NCBI GenBank assembly: GCA_965247055.1
Contig: CBDFGE010000003.1
Location: 265,445-329,444 of the forward strand
Direction of reading: 5' to 3'
Origin: CBDFGE01 sp965247055
GTDB taxonomy: Bacteria > Chloroflexota > Dehalococcoidia > Lucifugimonadales > JAGWBF01
DNA length: 64,000 bases
The notes under the pieces were generated by a model, which saw only the letters and a program-made list of their open reading frames with translations, searched no databases and had not been told where the DNA came from. This document shows, piece after piece, positions 45,369-54,472 of the stretch (its first letter is position 1; every line of letters starts with the position of its first letter). A program made the position numbers and the translations under genes.

Positions 45369-45797
45369 CTACATGTCCAGGACGATGGTGGACCAGCCGA
45401 AGTCCCGCGCTCCGTAGCCCTCGCCGTTGTAGGGGTTGGAGTATTCCCGGAAGCCGGCCCCTTCGACCATATGGTGGCTCTTGGCCACTATCTCATCCGC
45501 CAGCTCGGGGTAGCCGTGGTGCCTGAGGCCGTGGCTCAGGCACCAGTTGGTGTTCATCCAGGTGGGACCTCGCCAGATGAAGCCGTGGGGGTCTCCCGGC
45601 ATGAACTTGGGCTCCAACGCTGAGACCGAGGGCACGGGGTACGGCAGACAGAAGTGGTCTGGGGAAGTCAGGATGCCCTGGACCAGGCGCCGGACGATCT
45701 CTCGGGGCAGGTCCTCCAGTATCAGGGGCATCAGGGAGCTAACGGTAACTATCTTGACCGGCCTCTCGGCGGCTCTGGACAGGTCGTAGGTTGAGGT
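45369..45797 (-). pseudogene. C-terminal fragment of a GH63/MGH1-like glycoside hydrolase
   Basis: The frame encodes only the C-terminus of a trehalase-like alpha-glucosidase: VSSLMPLILEDLPREIV, YPVPSVSALEPKFMPG, IWRGPTWMNTNWCL and NGEGYGARDFGWSTIVLDM. In frame it reads upstream to a stop near 45797 where homology starts abruptly (YDLSRAAERPVK). About 140 of several hundred residues remain. The break falls beside the peptidase S51 gene, which begins at 45803. Confidence 0.8.
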
Positions 45798-45802
45798 GAG
45801 CT

Positions 45803-46492
45803 ATGGCAGAAGGGATAGTTCTTGTGGGGGGCGACGAATTTCGCCCCGGCTGCGAGGAGATGGACAGGGCCATCCTGAGCGCCGCGAGTGGAAAGGGCCC
45901 CTCGATGGTATTGGTTCTGCCCACCGCGGCAGTTACCGGCCCCCAGAAGGCGGCCGCCGACGGCGTGCGGCATTTCTCCAACCTGGGCGCGATGGCCCGT
46001 GAGCTGATGGTCTTGGACAGGGGCCACGCTAACGATGAGCACTTGATCGAGGCGGTGTCCGGAGCCTCCGTAGTCTACTTTACCGGAGGCAGCCCCACCG
46101 ACCTGCTCGCGGCCCTTGTCGGCTCGAAGCTGCTGGCGAAGTTGAGGGCCGCCCTGGCCGGTGGCGCGGTCATAGGGGGGTCGAGCGCGGGGGCAATGGT
46201 GATGGGCTCCGCGATGAGGGACCCCTCCTCGGGCATCTGGGTGGAGGGACTGGGGATTGCGGAGGGCCTGGCGATTTTGCCCCACCACGAGCGCAGTGAC
46301 CCCGCCCAAGTGGCGGAGGAGCTTGCGGAGACGGCACCACCGGACCTGAGAGTCCTGGGCATCGACGCGAGGACCTGCGCCTTTGGGACCGTAGGGAGCT
46401 GGCAGGTGCTGGGAGTCGGGAAAGTGACCACCTACCATGGCGGCTCGTGGGCGACCTACCGTGCAGGCGAGACGCTCCCCAGGCAGTTCTGA
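45803..46492 (+). CDS. Peptidase S51/cyanophycinase-like protein
   Basis: 229 residues with a class I glutamine-amidotransferase-like fold. The nucleophile elbow is IGGSSAGAMVMG (Ser), preceded by VVYFTGGSPTDLL, as in dipeptidase E and cyanophycinase. Substrate unknown. ATG at 45803; the terminal region HHERSDPAQVAEELAE is typical. Confidence 0.85.
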   Translation: MAEGIVLVGGDEFRPGCEEMDRAILSAASGKGPSMVLVLPTAAVTGPQKAAADGVRHFSNLGAMARELMVLDRGHANDEHLIEAVSGASVVYFTGGSPTDLLAALVGSKLLAKLRAALAGGAVIGGSSAGAMVMGSAMRDPSSGIWVEGLGIAEGLAILPHHERSDPAQVAEELAETAPPDLRVLGIDARTCAFGTVGSWQVLGVGKVTTYHGGSWATYRAGETLPRQF

Positions 46493-46520
46493 CGCCAGCG
46501 ACCAGAGCGTTCGTGACGGC

Positions 46521-47225
46521 CTAACCGGCGACCCTCAGGTACTCCTCTGCGTCGGTCAGGTCCTTGAAGGAGTCTATGCTGCGCCAGAAGGCCGTGGACC
46601 GAAAGGCCGATAGTCTACCTTCGCCCGCGAGCTCCGGAAGAGTGGAGTTCTCGTGGTCCCCCAAGTGGGGCAGCCGGTCCTCGATCTCACGGGACAGAAC
46701 GTAAACGCCCCCGTTGATCCAGTAAGGAAGCTCCACCTTTTCACGAAAGCCCTCGACGTCGTCATAGCCGTTCAGGTCCACAAGTCCGTAGGGGCTGCGG
46801 AACGACACTACCATGATGGTGGCCTGGTGGGTGGCGTTAGCTTCTCGCTTGTCACGGAATCTCCCCAACAGGGTTTCAAGGGGCTCGGCCGTGACAACGT
46901 CCCCATTGGTGACGACCAGAGGGCTTTCCCCCAGGGGCACCTGGGCGAGGCCCTTACGAAGGGCGCCTCCCCTGCCCAGGGGCGTGTCCTCGATGCTGTA
47001 GTGAGCACGGAAGCCGTAGGCGCTCCCGTCGCCGAAGAACTCCCTGATAGTCTCCCATCTGTACCCAGCCAGAAAGACGATGTCCGTGACACCGCCTTTC
47101 TTGAGCCACTGGACTTGATGCCACAGGACCGGCTCCCCGCAAAGGGATAGCATGGGCTTGGGGATTTCGTCGGTCAGGGGGCGAAGCCTCTCTCCCCTAC
47201 CCCCCGCCAAAATTAACGCATACAT
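46521..47225 (-). CDS. Sugar-1-phosphate nucleotidyltransferase
   Basis: 234 residues. N-terminal LILAGGRGERLRPLTDEIPKPM is the pyrophosphorylase signature, with LVVTNGDVV as the metal loop and VYVLSREIEDRLP near the end. Like the mannose-1-phosphate guanylyl/glucose-1-phosphate thymidylyl group but short, without a C-terminal hexapeptide domain. ATG at 47225; the longer frame to 47345 is not family-like. Confidence 0.88.
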   Translation of the reverse strand: MYALILAGGRGERLRPLTDEIPKPMLSLCGEPVLWHQVQWLKKGGVTDIVFLAGYRWETIREFFGDGSAYGFRAHYSIEDTPLGRGGALRKGLAQVPLGESPLVVTNGDVVTAEPLETLLGRFRDKREANATHQATIMVVSFRSPYGLVDLNGYDDVEGFREKVELPYWINGGVYVLSREIEDRLPHLGDHENSTLPELAGEGRLSAFRSTAFWRSIDSFKDLTDAEEYLRVAG

Positions 47226-47627
47226 TTCGCCACCGTAGTGAACTCCCTGCCGGCTCGATGGAAACGCACCGGGCGGCCCGCTCGGACGGGGACAGGCTGA
47301 CTGCCGCCGAAATATACGACATCGAGCCCGGCTTTGCAAGCTCACTCCCCGTTGCCCTATGGTCCAGCTAGTGCTGTAGCCTTAGAGAGCAACTCGGGAC
47401 CCGTTGGGACCTGGAGGGGCGCAGGGCCACCCATCAAGCACGTTTCCCCGCTGAGATGTAATGGGGGCCGTCCCATGGCCTGAGCTAGCCGGAGCGTTCC
47501 CGGCAGGAGTGACGCTTTCTCTTCCGCCCTGCGCGTGATAAAATACCCTTCCCACCTGCGGGCAGATAACGTGGGAGCCGGCCGCGGCGGGCATGTGCCC
47601 CTCCCGGCCAATAGGGCGCATATGGCC
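47226..47627. other. Intergenic region upstream of tRNA-Lys
   Basis: About 400 nt, no gene recognised. A GATAAAATACCC stretch near 47540 could be the -10 region of a tRNA promoter. Confidence 0.5.
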
Positions 47628-47703
47628 GGGCCGTTAGCTCAGCTGGTAGAGCACCGGACTTTTAATCCGGGTGTCGTGGGTTCGACCCCCACACGGCCCA
47701 CCA
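47628..47703 (+). tRNA. tRNA-Lys (anticodon TTT), CCA encoded
   Basis: Full cloverleaf: acceptor GGGCCGT with ACGGCCC, D-arm GCTC/GAGC, anticodon stem CCGGA/TCCGG with loop CTTTTAA (anticodon TTT at 47661-47663), T-arm GTGGG/CCCAC with TTCGACC. The body is 47628-47700 and CCA follows at 47701-47703. This is the integration site: the recombinase frame on the other strand runs through it. Confidence 0.97.
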
Positions 47704-49280
47704 AACTTGACGGTAGACAGAACCGAACCGTTCAGCGCCATCTCCTCGGCATCTCTCCCAGGTATGGGGCTATCGTCTGGCATCGGAATCGTGTAGCGTA
47801 CCACGGCGTTGTCGGGCATGACGACGATCTCCTTGACGAAGCTCTCGATAAAGGCCCTGCGCTCCGTCAGCTCGCTCTCATTCAGGAACATGCTCAAGTC
47901 CAGGGCGTAGGCCGTGATGGTCTCCACGTCGTCCAGGACCTCTCTGCGCTGGGAGAGCATCGTCCTCGCCTCCTCCGTCGTGGCTTCAAGCCTCTCCTGA
48001 CGCTCCCGGTGGTCGCGTATCCTGGGCTTGAAGTCGTCGATGTCCAGGTCGGTGGTCTCCGCCAGGTCGTAGAGCCGTCCCAGCCTGCGCTTCACGTCCA
48101 CAAGCTCCGCCTCGATGGTCTCCAGCTTCTGCCGCTGCTCCTTTGCAATCCCGTCCATCTCTTCGTCCACCAGCTTCACCAACGCCCGGATGTTGGACTC
48201 GGTGAGCACGTTCTCCCGAATCTTTCCGACCACCAACTCCTCGAAGCGCCGGGCGTTGAGTCTGGGGGCGTTGCAGGCCCCGCTGCCCCGCTTCATCACC
48301 GACTGGCAGACGTAGTAGGCGAACTTCCCGCTCTTGGCGTCCTGGCCGGAGAGCGCCCGGTTGCACACTTTGCACTTGATGAGGCCGCTGAGGAGGTAGG
48401 AGCTTCCGATACGGCGGGGGTGGCTCCGCCTGGGAGCGCGGGAGTGGAGCTTCCGGTTCACCCGGCGGAACTGGGTCTTGGAGATGATCGCGGGGAAGGC
48501 CTTCTCCACCCGCACCGGCTCAGCTTTGTCCTTGGCGTCGGTACCCCAGACCAGACTCCCCGTGTACACCTCGTTTCTCAGGATGATGTGGACGCCGTTC
48601 TTGGACCAGAGCCTGCCGGTGGGGTTGGCGATGCCCTCGTCGTTGAGGGTGCGGGTGATGGCCAGGATTCCCCTGCCCGCCTCGGCCATGCCGAAGATGC
48701 GCTCCACGACGGCGGAGGTCGCCGCGTCTGGTTCTAGGGAGGGCCGCTTCTTGGCCCCGTCCTGCACCATGAGCTTGCGGTAGCCGTAGGGCACACGGCT
48801 GGCGACCCAGAAGCCGCGAGAAGCAGCCTCCCGCATTCCCCTGACAACTTCCTGCGCCAGATTCTCGCTGTAGAACTCGTCCACGCTCTCGATGATGGCC
48901 TCCATGAGCTTGCCGGTGGGGGAGTCGTCGGCGTGTTCGGTGATGGAGACGACCCGGACGCCCCGCCGCCGGAGCATGGCCTTGAAGGCGACGGCGTGCT
49001 CCCGCTTCCGGGTGAACCTGGAGAACTTCCAGACGAGGATTTCCTTAAAGGGGGCCTCCGGCTTGGTGGCCTCATCCAGCATCTTTTGGAACTGGGGCCG
49101 GTCGGCGATGCGCCCGCTCTCGGCCTCGTCCACGTACTCGCGGGCGACCAGGTAGCCGTTCTTCTCGGCGTAGTCCCTGAGCGCCCGCAACTGGGCGGCC
49201 ACGGACAGATCCACGTCCTGGCGGTCGCTGGATACTCTGGCGTAGAGGGCGGCCGGTATCAGATCGAGTCGGTCGTTCAT
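47634..49280 (-). CDS. Large serine recombinase (integrase) ending inside tRNA-Lys
   Basis: 548 residues. N-terminal resolvase domain starts AALYARVSSDRQ with the catalytic Ser; EILVWKFSRFTRKREH and EFYSENLAQEVVRGM continue it. Then come the recombinase domain (VPYGYRKL, LNDEGIANPTGRLWS), a zinc-ribbon (CKVCNRALSG), and a C-terminal coiled coil. The last ~25 residues (GGRTHDTRIKSPVLYQLS at the end) are the antisense of the tRNA. ATG at 49280 with GGAGGAGAG upstream, overlapping the RHH stop (ATGA). Confidence 0.93.
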   Translation of the reverse strand: MNDRLDLIPAALYARVSSDRQDVDLSVAAQLRALRDYAEKNGYLVAREYVDEAESGRIADRPQFQKMLDEATKPEAPFKEILVWKFSRFTRKREHAVAFKAMLRRRGVRVVSITEHADDSPTGKLMEAIIESVDEFYSENLAQEVVRGMREAASRGFWVASRVPYGYRKLMVQDGAKKRPSLEPDAATSAVVERIFGMAEAGRGILAITRTLNDEGIANPTGRLWSKNGVHIILRNEVYTGSLVWGTDAKDKAEPVRVEKAFPAIISKTQFRRVNRKLHSRAPRRSHPRRIGSSYLLSGLIKCKVCNRALSGQDAKSGKFAYYVCQSVMKRGSGACNAPRLNARRFEELVVGKIRENVLTESNIRALVKLVDEEMDGIAKEQRQKLETIEAELVDVKRRLGRLYDLAETTDLDIDDFKPRIRDHRERQERLEATTEEARTMLSQRREVLDDVETITAYALDLSMFLNESELTERRAFIESFVKEIVVMPDNAVVRYTIPMPDDSPIPGRDAEEMALNGSVLSTVKFGGPCGGRTHDTRIKSPVLYQLS

Positions 49281-49504
49281 CGCTCTCTCCTCCCTGTCTC
49301 TTCCTGCTCGGTAGTAATGCGGGAGCGCAGTCGTTCCAGCCGCTCCCGTCTTCGCCACTCCCTCTCCTCCATGAACAGGCGTATACCCTGTCTGAGCAGC
49401 TCGCTCACGGAGAGGTCGTCCTCCTTCATCACCTCGCGCACCTGCGCCTCCATCTCCGGGGGCAGGGAGAAGGTGATGGTCTTGGATCGCCTGGGGGTGG
49501 TCAC
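49277..49504 (-). CDS. Ribbon-helix-helix (CopG/Arc-like) regulator
   Basis: 75 residues. The strand-helix-helix core KTITFSLPPEMEAQVREVM, LSVSELLRQGIRLFM is typical RHH; the C-terminal tail is highly charged. Its stop overlaps the recombinase start by 4 nt, so it is coupled to it and may control excision or be an excision-linked repressor. GTG start at 49504. Confidence 0.85.
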   Translation of the reverse strand: MTTPRRSKTITFSLPPEMEAQVREVMKEDDLSVSELLRQGIRLFMEEREWRRRERLERLRSRITTEQEETGRRER

Positions 49505-49518
49505 TCCTCTTGTCTCCT

Positions 49519-49553
49519 GTTGTAGTATATTGTCTTACTATACACTATCATGA
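49519..49553 (-). promoter_or_regulatory. AT-rich operator/promoter candidate of the RHH-recombinase pair
   Basis: An AT-rich stretch directly upstream of the RHH gene contains the near-inverted segments TATAGTA and TATACTA on the minus strand, in GC-rich surroundings. Its place suggests a promoter with an autoregulatory site. Inference only. Confidence 0.35.
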
Positions 49554-49667
49554 CACTGGCCCGCAACCCCAATGAGGGTGGAGTCGTCGCGGGTCTTGGC
49601 GCTGCAACAATTGTCACGTTTCGACCTGTTGGGGGCTGACACCATAAGTAGAGGCATGCCCTTTTGT

Positions 49668-49944
49668 CCCCCTACAGGAAGTCGTGGGAACGGACTGGGG
49701 CCGGTGGTACATGCTCCAGTGGCCATCATGGACTGGTAATCAGTGTCCTCGGCGAGGCGTGTGTCGCTACGAGCCAAAGCTGAAGTGCAACGGAGAAGTG
49801 AGGTGGACGGGGACTCCCCTGACGTGTCAGTTCTGCACCAAATTGCAATCGGGAGGGCGGAAGATGCAATAAGGGCGGCGAAGTCCTGCAAAATGGTCCC
49901 AGCAGCCATGCTGGGACACCCCCTACAGGAAGTGGTCGGAACGG
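49668..49944. repeat. Pair of 26-bp direct repeats
   Basis: A 26-bp segment starting CCCCCTACAGGAAGT and ending GGAACGG occurs at 49668-49693 and 49919-49944, 251 bp apart, with two differences. It lies in the ~450-nt gap between the replication-relaxation gene and the RHH gene. The gap holds no recognised gene. Role unknown: regulatory site, origin iteron or an old duplication. Confidence 0.6.
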
Positions 49945-50618
49945 CGTGGTGGTCATTCTGCCACCGGGTCCAGGGAGGATAGCGGCCTCCTGTCGAGGGA
50001 GTGCGGGGGCGGAAGAATCCATGCGTCGCCCAGGATGCCCTGTTCGGCAATGGTCTCTGCGTTGGATGTGATGATGGGCACCCCCTTCACTCCGTCGGCG
50101 ACGTCGAGGAAGGCGCTCTCGTTGTCGGAGGACTCGAAGACGAAGAGCACCCGGGGCAGACGCCCTTCGTGGTCCCGCTCAGCCCATCCGCTCTGGAAGT
50201 ACCGATGGTAGGACTTCAGGCGGGAGCGGGCGCGCTTCGGCGTTGTGGCCCGTCGCTCGAACTCCAGCAGGTACGGACGCCACCGGCCTTTGTATTCCAG
50301 GGTTAAGGAGGCGTCGGGATGGATGACGTAGGTGGTCCAGTCGTAGCGGTAGCCGATGCTGGAGCGGGACGTGGGCAGCAGGTCGAACAGGTCATGGTCC
50401 GGGGAGCGGGCGACCTCGGTTGACAGGGCGGCGGCGAAGCCGGTGACGCCGGCGTGGTGCCGGAGCTGGGAGGCGAGGGCGCGCACCGCGGTCCCCGCGT
50501 AGATGTCGGCGTTCAGGTAGAGAGGCTCGGCGCTCCACCGGTCGAGGGTCATCCCCACGGCGGCCCGGTCCCTGCGGGCAAGGTAAGTCTGACCTTACCC
50601 CGAAGTTAGTATCATTGG

Positions 50619-51434
50619 CTAGTAGAGTCCAGCCATAGAGCCAGCAAACTCTTTGGGCGTTTTACCCTTCAGGGAACTGTGGGGCCTGACCTCGTTGTAG
50701 TCCTGCCGCCAGCTCTCTATGATCTCCCTGGCATGCCTTACACTCATGAACCAGTTGATGTTCAAGCATTCGTCGCGTAGTCGGCCGTTGAAGCTCTCAG
50801 CAAAGGCGTTCTCTACCGGCTTGCCAGGACGTATAAAGCTTAACTTGATGCCCCTCCGACAGGCCCACTCATCCATGGCCTTGCCTGCGAACTCCGGGCC
50901 GTTGTCCACAGTGATCACCTCAGGTAGTCCCCGTGTCTCTTCCAGTCTCTCCAGGACTCCCACCACTCTGGCGCCTCCCAGAGAGGTATCTACCTCAATG
51001 GCTGGGCACTCCCGTGAATAGTCGTCCACTATGGCCAATGCCCGGAAGCGCCGACCGGTCACAGTGCTATCAGAGACAAAATCCATGGACCACCTCTGAT
51101 TAGGACGTACAGGAGATGGAATGGTCTCCCGGACCCCTGCCGCCCCTTTGCGCCTCCTCTTCTTCCTGAGCGCAAGCCCCTCTTCACTGTAGATGCGCTC
51201 TGTACGCTTGTGATTGATCACCAGGCCTTCTCTCTTCAGCATGATGTGCAACCTGGGACTGCCAAAGCGCTTCCTCTCCCATGCCAGCTCACGCATTCTG
51301 CGACGCAGGGCAGCATCATCACCCTGCTTCGACTTGTACCGATAGACCGAGGGTGAGATACCAGTAAGCAGACAGGCCCTCCTCTCACTCAGCCCAAGAC
51401 TCTCTATGGCATATGCCGCTGCCATCTTCCTCAC
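50619..51434 (-). CDS. IS407-group OrfB transposase
   Basis: 271 residues, DDE integrase: WSMDFVSDST, VDNGPEFAGKA and the Glu of VENAFAESFNGRLRDE. Translated mainly as an OrfAB fusion by -1 frameshifting; the ATG at 51434 is nominal. Confidence 0.93.
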   Translation of the reverse strand: MRKMAAAYAIESLGLSERRACLLTGISPSVYRYKSKQGDDAALRRRMRELAWERKRFGSPRLHIMLKREGLVINHKRTERIYSEEGLALRKKRRRKGAAGVRETIPSPVRPNQRWSMDFVSDSTVTGRRFRALAIVDDYSRECPAIEVDTSLGGARVVGVLERLEETRGLPEVITVDNGPEFAGKAMDEWACRRGIKLSFIRPGKPVENAFAESFNGRLRDECLNINWFMSVRHAREIIESWRQDYNEVRPHSSLKGKTPKEFAGSMAGLY

Positions 51435-51442
51435 CTTGGGCT

Positions 51443-51709
51443 TCAGAAGTTTTTTGCCAGCAACTCCTTCAGAGACCAGTTGTCCAACGCCTGCTGGGCC
51501 ACAATCTGCTTCAGGCGCCGGTTCTCTTCCTCAACGGACCTTAGCCTCTTCAACTCGTTCAACGTCAGCCCGGCGTACTTGGCTTTCCACTTGTAGAAGG
51601 TGCCTTCGCTCATGCCGTGACTGCGGCACAGCTCCCCTGTCTTGGCCCCTGCCTCTGCCTCGTTCAGGACCCCTATGATCTGCTCCTCTGTGTACCTCTT
51701 CCGTGCCAT
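51443..51709 (-). CDS. IS407-group OrfA
   Basis: 88 residues, KRYTEEQIIGVLNEAEAGAK with a helix-turn-helix (CRSHGMSEGTFYKWKAKYAG) and a leucine-zipper tail. A slippery heptamer A AAA AAC (51449-51455, minus strand) lies near its end in frame, and the -1 frame is open into orfB as KKLLKPKVRKMA. This supports an OrfAB frameshift product. Confidence 0.92.
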   Translation of the reverse strand: MARKRYTEEQIIGVLNEAEAGAKTGELCRSHGMSEGTFYKWKAKYAGLTLNELKRLRSVEEENRRLKQIVAQQALDNWSLKELLAKNF

Positions 51710-53255
51710 GAGCCCTCCTTACTATGTCCTATTTTACCCGGAGGACTCTCTTTACCACTGTTACTGTTTTCGGGGGTAAGGTCAAGTCAGCCCCTCGTCG
51801 GTGAGCATGTGGAGGGGGCCGTCCGCTCGCACCAGACTGTGCTGGCCCAGGGAGCGGAGAACCTGGTTCACCCGGCGCAGGGTGACGCCGCCCATCAGTC
51901 CCGCCAGCTGCTCTCGGGTGCACAGGGGCCAGGCCGCCAGCAGGTCGAGGGCGTCCTTCTCGGCGCGGGTCAGCTGCACAGGGAGGGTTGATGTGAGCGG
52001 TCACGTCCCGTCAAGTGGTGTAAGAGAGCGTCATCCTGTTGATCGCGGTCTATGCCGCCGCCTTCGCTAGATCCGCCTCGGGTAGAGCTTCGTCGATGCT
52101 GTAGACCGCGGGTGTCATGTAACGAGGGCCGATGGCCCATTCGTCGTGCTGTTCGGCCAGGACAGCCCCAACGAGGCGACGCGCGGCCGGCCGGTTGGGA
52201 AAGATACCCACCACGTTGGTGCGGCGCCGTATCTCCTTGTTGAGACGCTCCAGGGGGTTGTTAGACCAGATCTTCTTCCAGTGGGCGAGTGGGAAGCTGG
52301 AGAAGGCCAGGACGTCCGCACCAGCCGCGTCCAGTAGAGAGGCCACCTGAGGGAACGGGTCCTGTAGCTGGGCGATCACCCGCTCGAGCTGTGCGTGGAC
52401 CTCCTGAGGGGACGGCTGCTGGTAGATGGTGCGTACCATGGTGGCCACCCAGGGCTGAGCGCGCCTGGGGACCCGAGTGAGCAGGTTGGTCATGAAGTGT
52501 GTGCGGCACCGTTGCCAACTGGCCCCACCGAAGACAGTCGCGATGGCATCCCTGAGTCCCTGATGCGCATCCGATACCACCAGATCCACCCCGCTCAGAC
52601 CCCTGGCCGACAGTGAGCGCAGAAAGGCCAGCCAGAAGGCGCCGTCTTCACTGGTACCCACGTCCATCCCAATGATCTCCCGCTTGCCCTCGCCATTGAC
52701 CGCCGTCGCCACCACCACGCTGACGTTGACGATCCTACCGGCCTCTCTGACCTTCTGGGTTAGTGCATCCAGCCACAGGTAGGGGTATGATCCGCCGTCC
52801 AGCGGCCGACCCAGGAAGTCCTCCACCACCTCGTCCAGCTCGGAGCAGATACGGGACACCTGGCTCTTGGAGATACCCTCGCACCCCAGGGCCTTGACCA
52901 GGTCGTCCACCCGCCTTGTCGATACACCTTCCACATAGGCCTGCTGGATCACAGCCAGCAGAGCTCGCTCGCTGCGACGCCGTGGCTCCAGCAGGCTCGG
53001 GAAGTAGCTCCCCTCTCGAAGCTTCGGGATGTGCAGTTCCATAGTCCCTACCCGGGTATCCCACGCCCGGGACCGATACCCGTTGCGCTGGGTCACCCGC
53101 TCAGGGCTGCGTTCTCCATACTCAGCACCGGTCCTCGCAGACACCTCCGCATCCATGATCCCCTCTACCAGCACTCTGAGGTGGACCCCAAAATTCGGAC
53201 AGGTGGCTAAGAGAGAGTCCCGCTCCTAAAATAGGACGGAAACAAGGAGCAGGAC

Positions 53256-53540
53256 ATGAAGCAAACACGTAAGAAGCACAGCCCAGTCTTCAAGGCCAAA
53301 GTGGCTTTGGCCGCGCTCCAGGGGGAGCACACCATTGCAGAGCTGGCCAGCCGGTTTGAAGTCCACCCGAGCCAGATCCATGCCTGGAAGAAGGCCTTGA
53401 CTCAGGGGGCGCCGCACCTCTTTGAAAATGGTGGTGGACGCCAGGAGAAGGACCAAGAGGTCCTCACTGCCCAGCTCTACCAACAGATTGGGCAACTCAA
53501 GGTGGAACGGGATTTTTTGTCACGGAGCTTCGGGTTGTGA
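53256..53540 (+). CDS. IS3-family OrfA (copy 3)
   Basis: Identical protein to the other two OrfA copies; one silent base differs (GGGCAACTC for GGGCAGCTC). The T TTT TTG heptamer is kept. Confidence 0.92.
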   Translation: MKQTRKKHSPVFKAKVALAALQGEHTIAELASRFEVHPSQIHAWKKALTQGAPHLFENGGGRQEKDQEVLTAQLYQQIGQLKVERDFLSRSFGL

Positions 53541-54472
53541 GCCGGTCCCAACGCCGGGCCATGATTGACCGAGAAGAACCGAAGCTGTCTCTGGTGCGCC
53601 AGTGCGCCTTGCTGGGTATCAGCCGCTCCTCGTTGTACTACCTGCCAACCGAGGCCGGCGCCGAGGACTTGGAGTTGATGGCCCTCATAGACCAACAGTA
53701 CCTGAAGACACCTTTCTACGGCTCCAGAAGGATGACTGCCTGGCTCAGCAATCACGGACACCAGGTCAACCGCAAGCGGGTCCGCCGGCTGATGCAGCTG
53801 ATAGGCCTGGAGGCCATCTACCGGCGTCCCAACACCAGCAAGCCAAACCCAGGGCATAAGGTCTATCCGTACTTGCTCAGGGGGCTGGAGATCAACCGGG
53901 TCAACCAGGTGTGGGCCACCGACATCACCTACATACCCATGGCTCGGGGTTTCCTCTACTTGGTGGCCATCATGGACTGGCACAGCCGCTACGTGCTGGC
54001 CTGGCGGCTGTCCAACACCCTGGAGGTAGACTTCTGTGTTGCGGCTCTGGAAGAGGCCTTGAGCAAGGGTCGGCCACAGATCTTCAACACCGACCAGGGC
54101 AGCCAGTTCACCAGCGAGGCCTTCACCAGCATGCTGCTGGCGCAAGGCGTTCAAGTGAGCATGGACGGCAGGGGCCGGTGCATGGACAACGTCTTCGTGG
54201 AACGGCTGTGGCGCAGCATCAAGTACGAGGAGGTGTACCTGAAGGCATACCAAAATGGGACTGAGGCCAGAAAGGGGATTGGGGCTTATCTGGCCTTCTA
54301 CAACCAAGAGCGGCCCCATCAAGCCCTGGGCTATCGGTCACCGGGTCAGGTGTTCCATGCAGTGAGCCCACAAAGGTGTTTACTGGAACATCCACGAGCC
54401 TTACCATCGGATGAAGGTTTACAAGACACCCCAGCGGTAGACTCTCTTATTTTAGCCTCACCGCTGTCCTGA
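53537..54472 (+). CDS. IS3-family OrfB transposase (copy 3)
   Basis: 311 residues, all DDE motifs intact (TDITY, NTDQGSQF, FVERLWRS), identical to copy 2. Overlaps orfA by 4 nt in the -1 frame. Confidence 0.94.
   Translation: MSRSQRRAMIDREEPKLSLVRQCALLGISRSSLYYLPTEAGAEDLELMALIDQQYLKTPFYGSRRMTAWLSNHGHQVNRKRVRRLMQLIGLEAIYRRPNTSKPNPGHKVYPYLLRGLEINRVNQVWATDITYIPMARGFLYLVAIMDWHSRYVLAWRLSNTLEVDFCVAALEEALSKGRPQIFNTDQGSQFTSEAFTSMLLAQGVQVSMDGRGRCMDNVFVERLWRSIKYEEVYLKAYQNGTEARKGIGAYLAFYNQERPHQALGYRSPGQVFHAVSPQRCLLEHPRALPSDEGLQDTPAVDSLILASPLS

Larger units (their letters stand above)
50590..51784 (-). mobile_element. IS3-family (IS407-group) insertion sequence
   Basis: 1195 bp, ends TGACCTTACCCC / complement TGACCTTACCCCC, flanked by a 4-bp duplication AGTC (50586-50589 and 51785-51788), the size typical of the IS407 group. 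Inserted in the replication-relaxation gene. Different from the 1313-bp IS3 copies. Confidence 0.93.
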
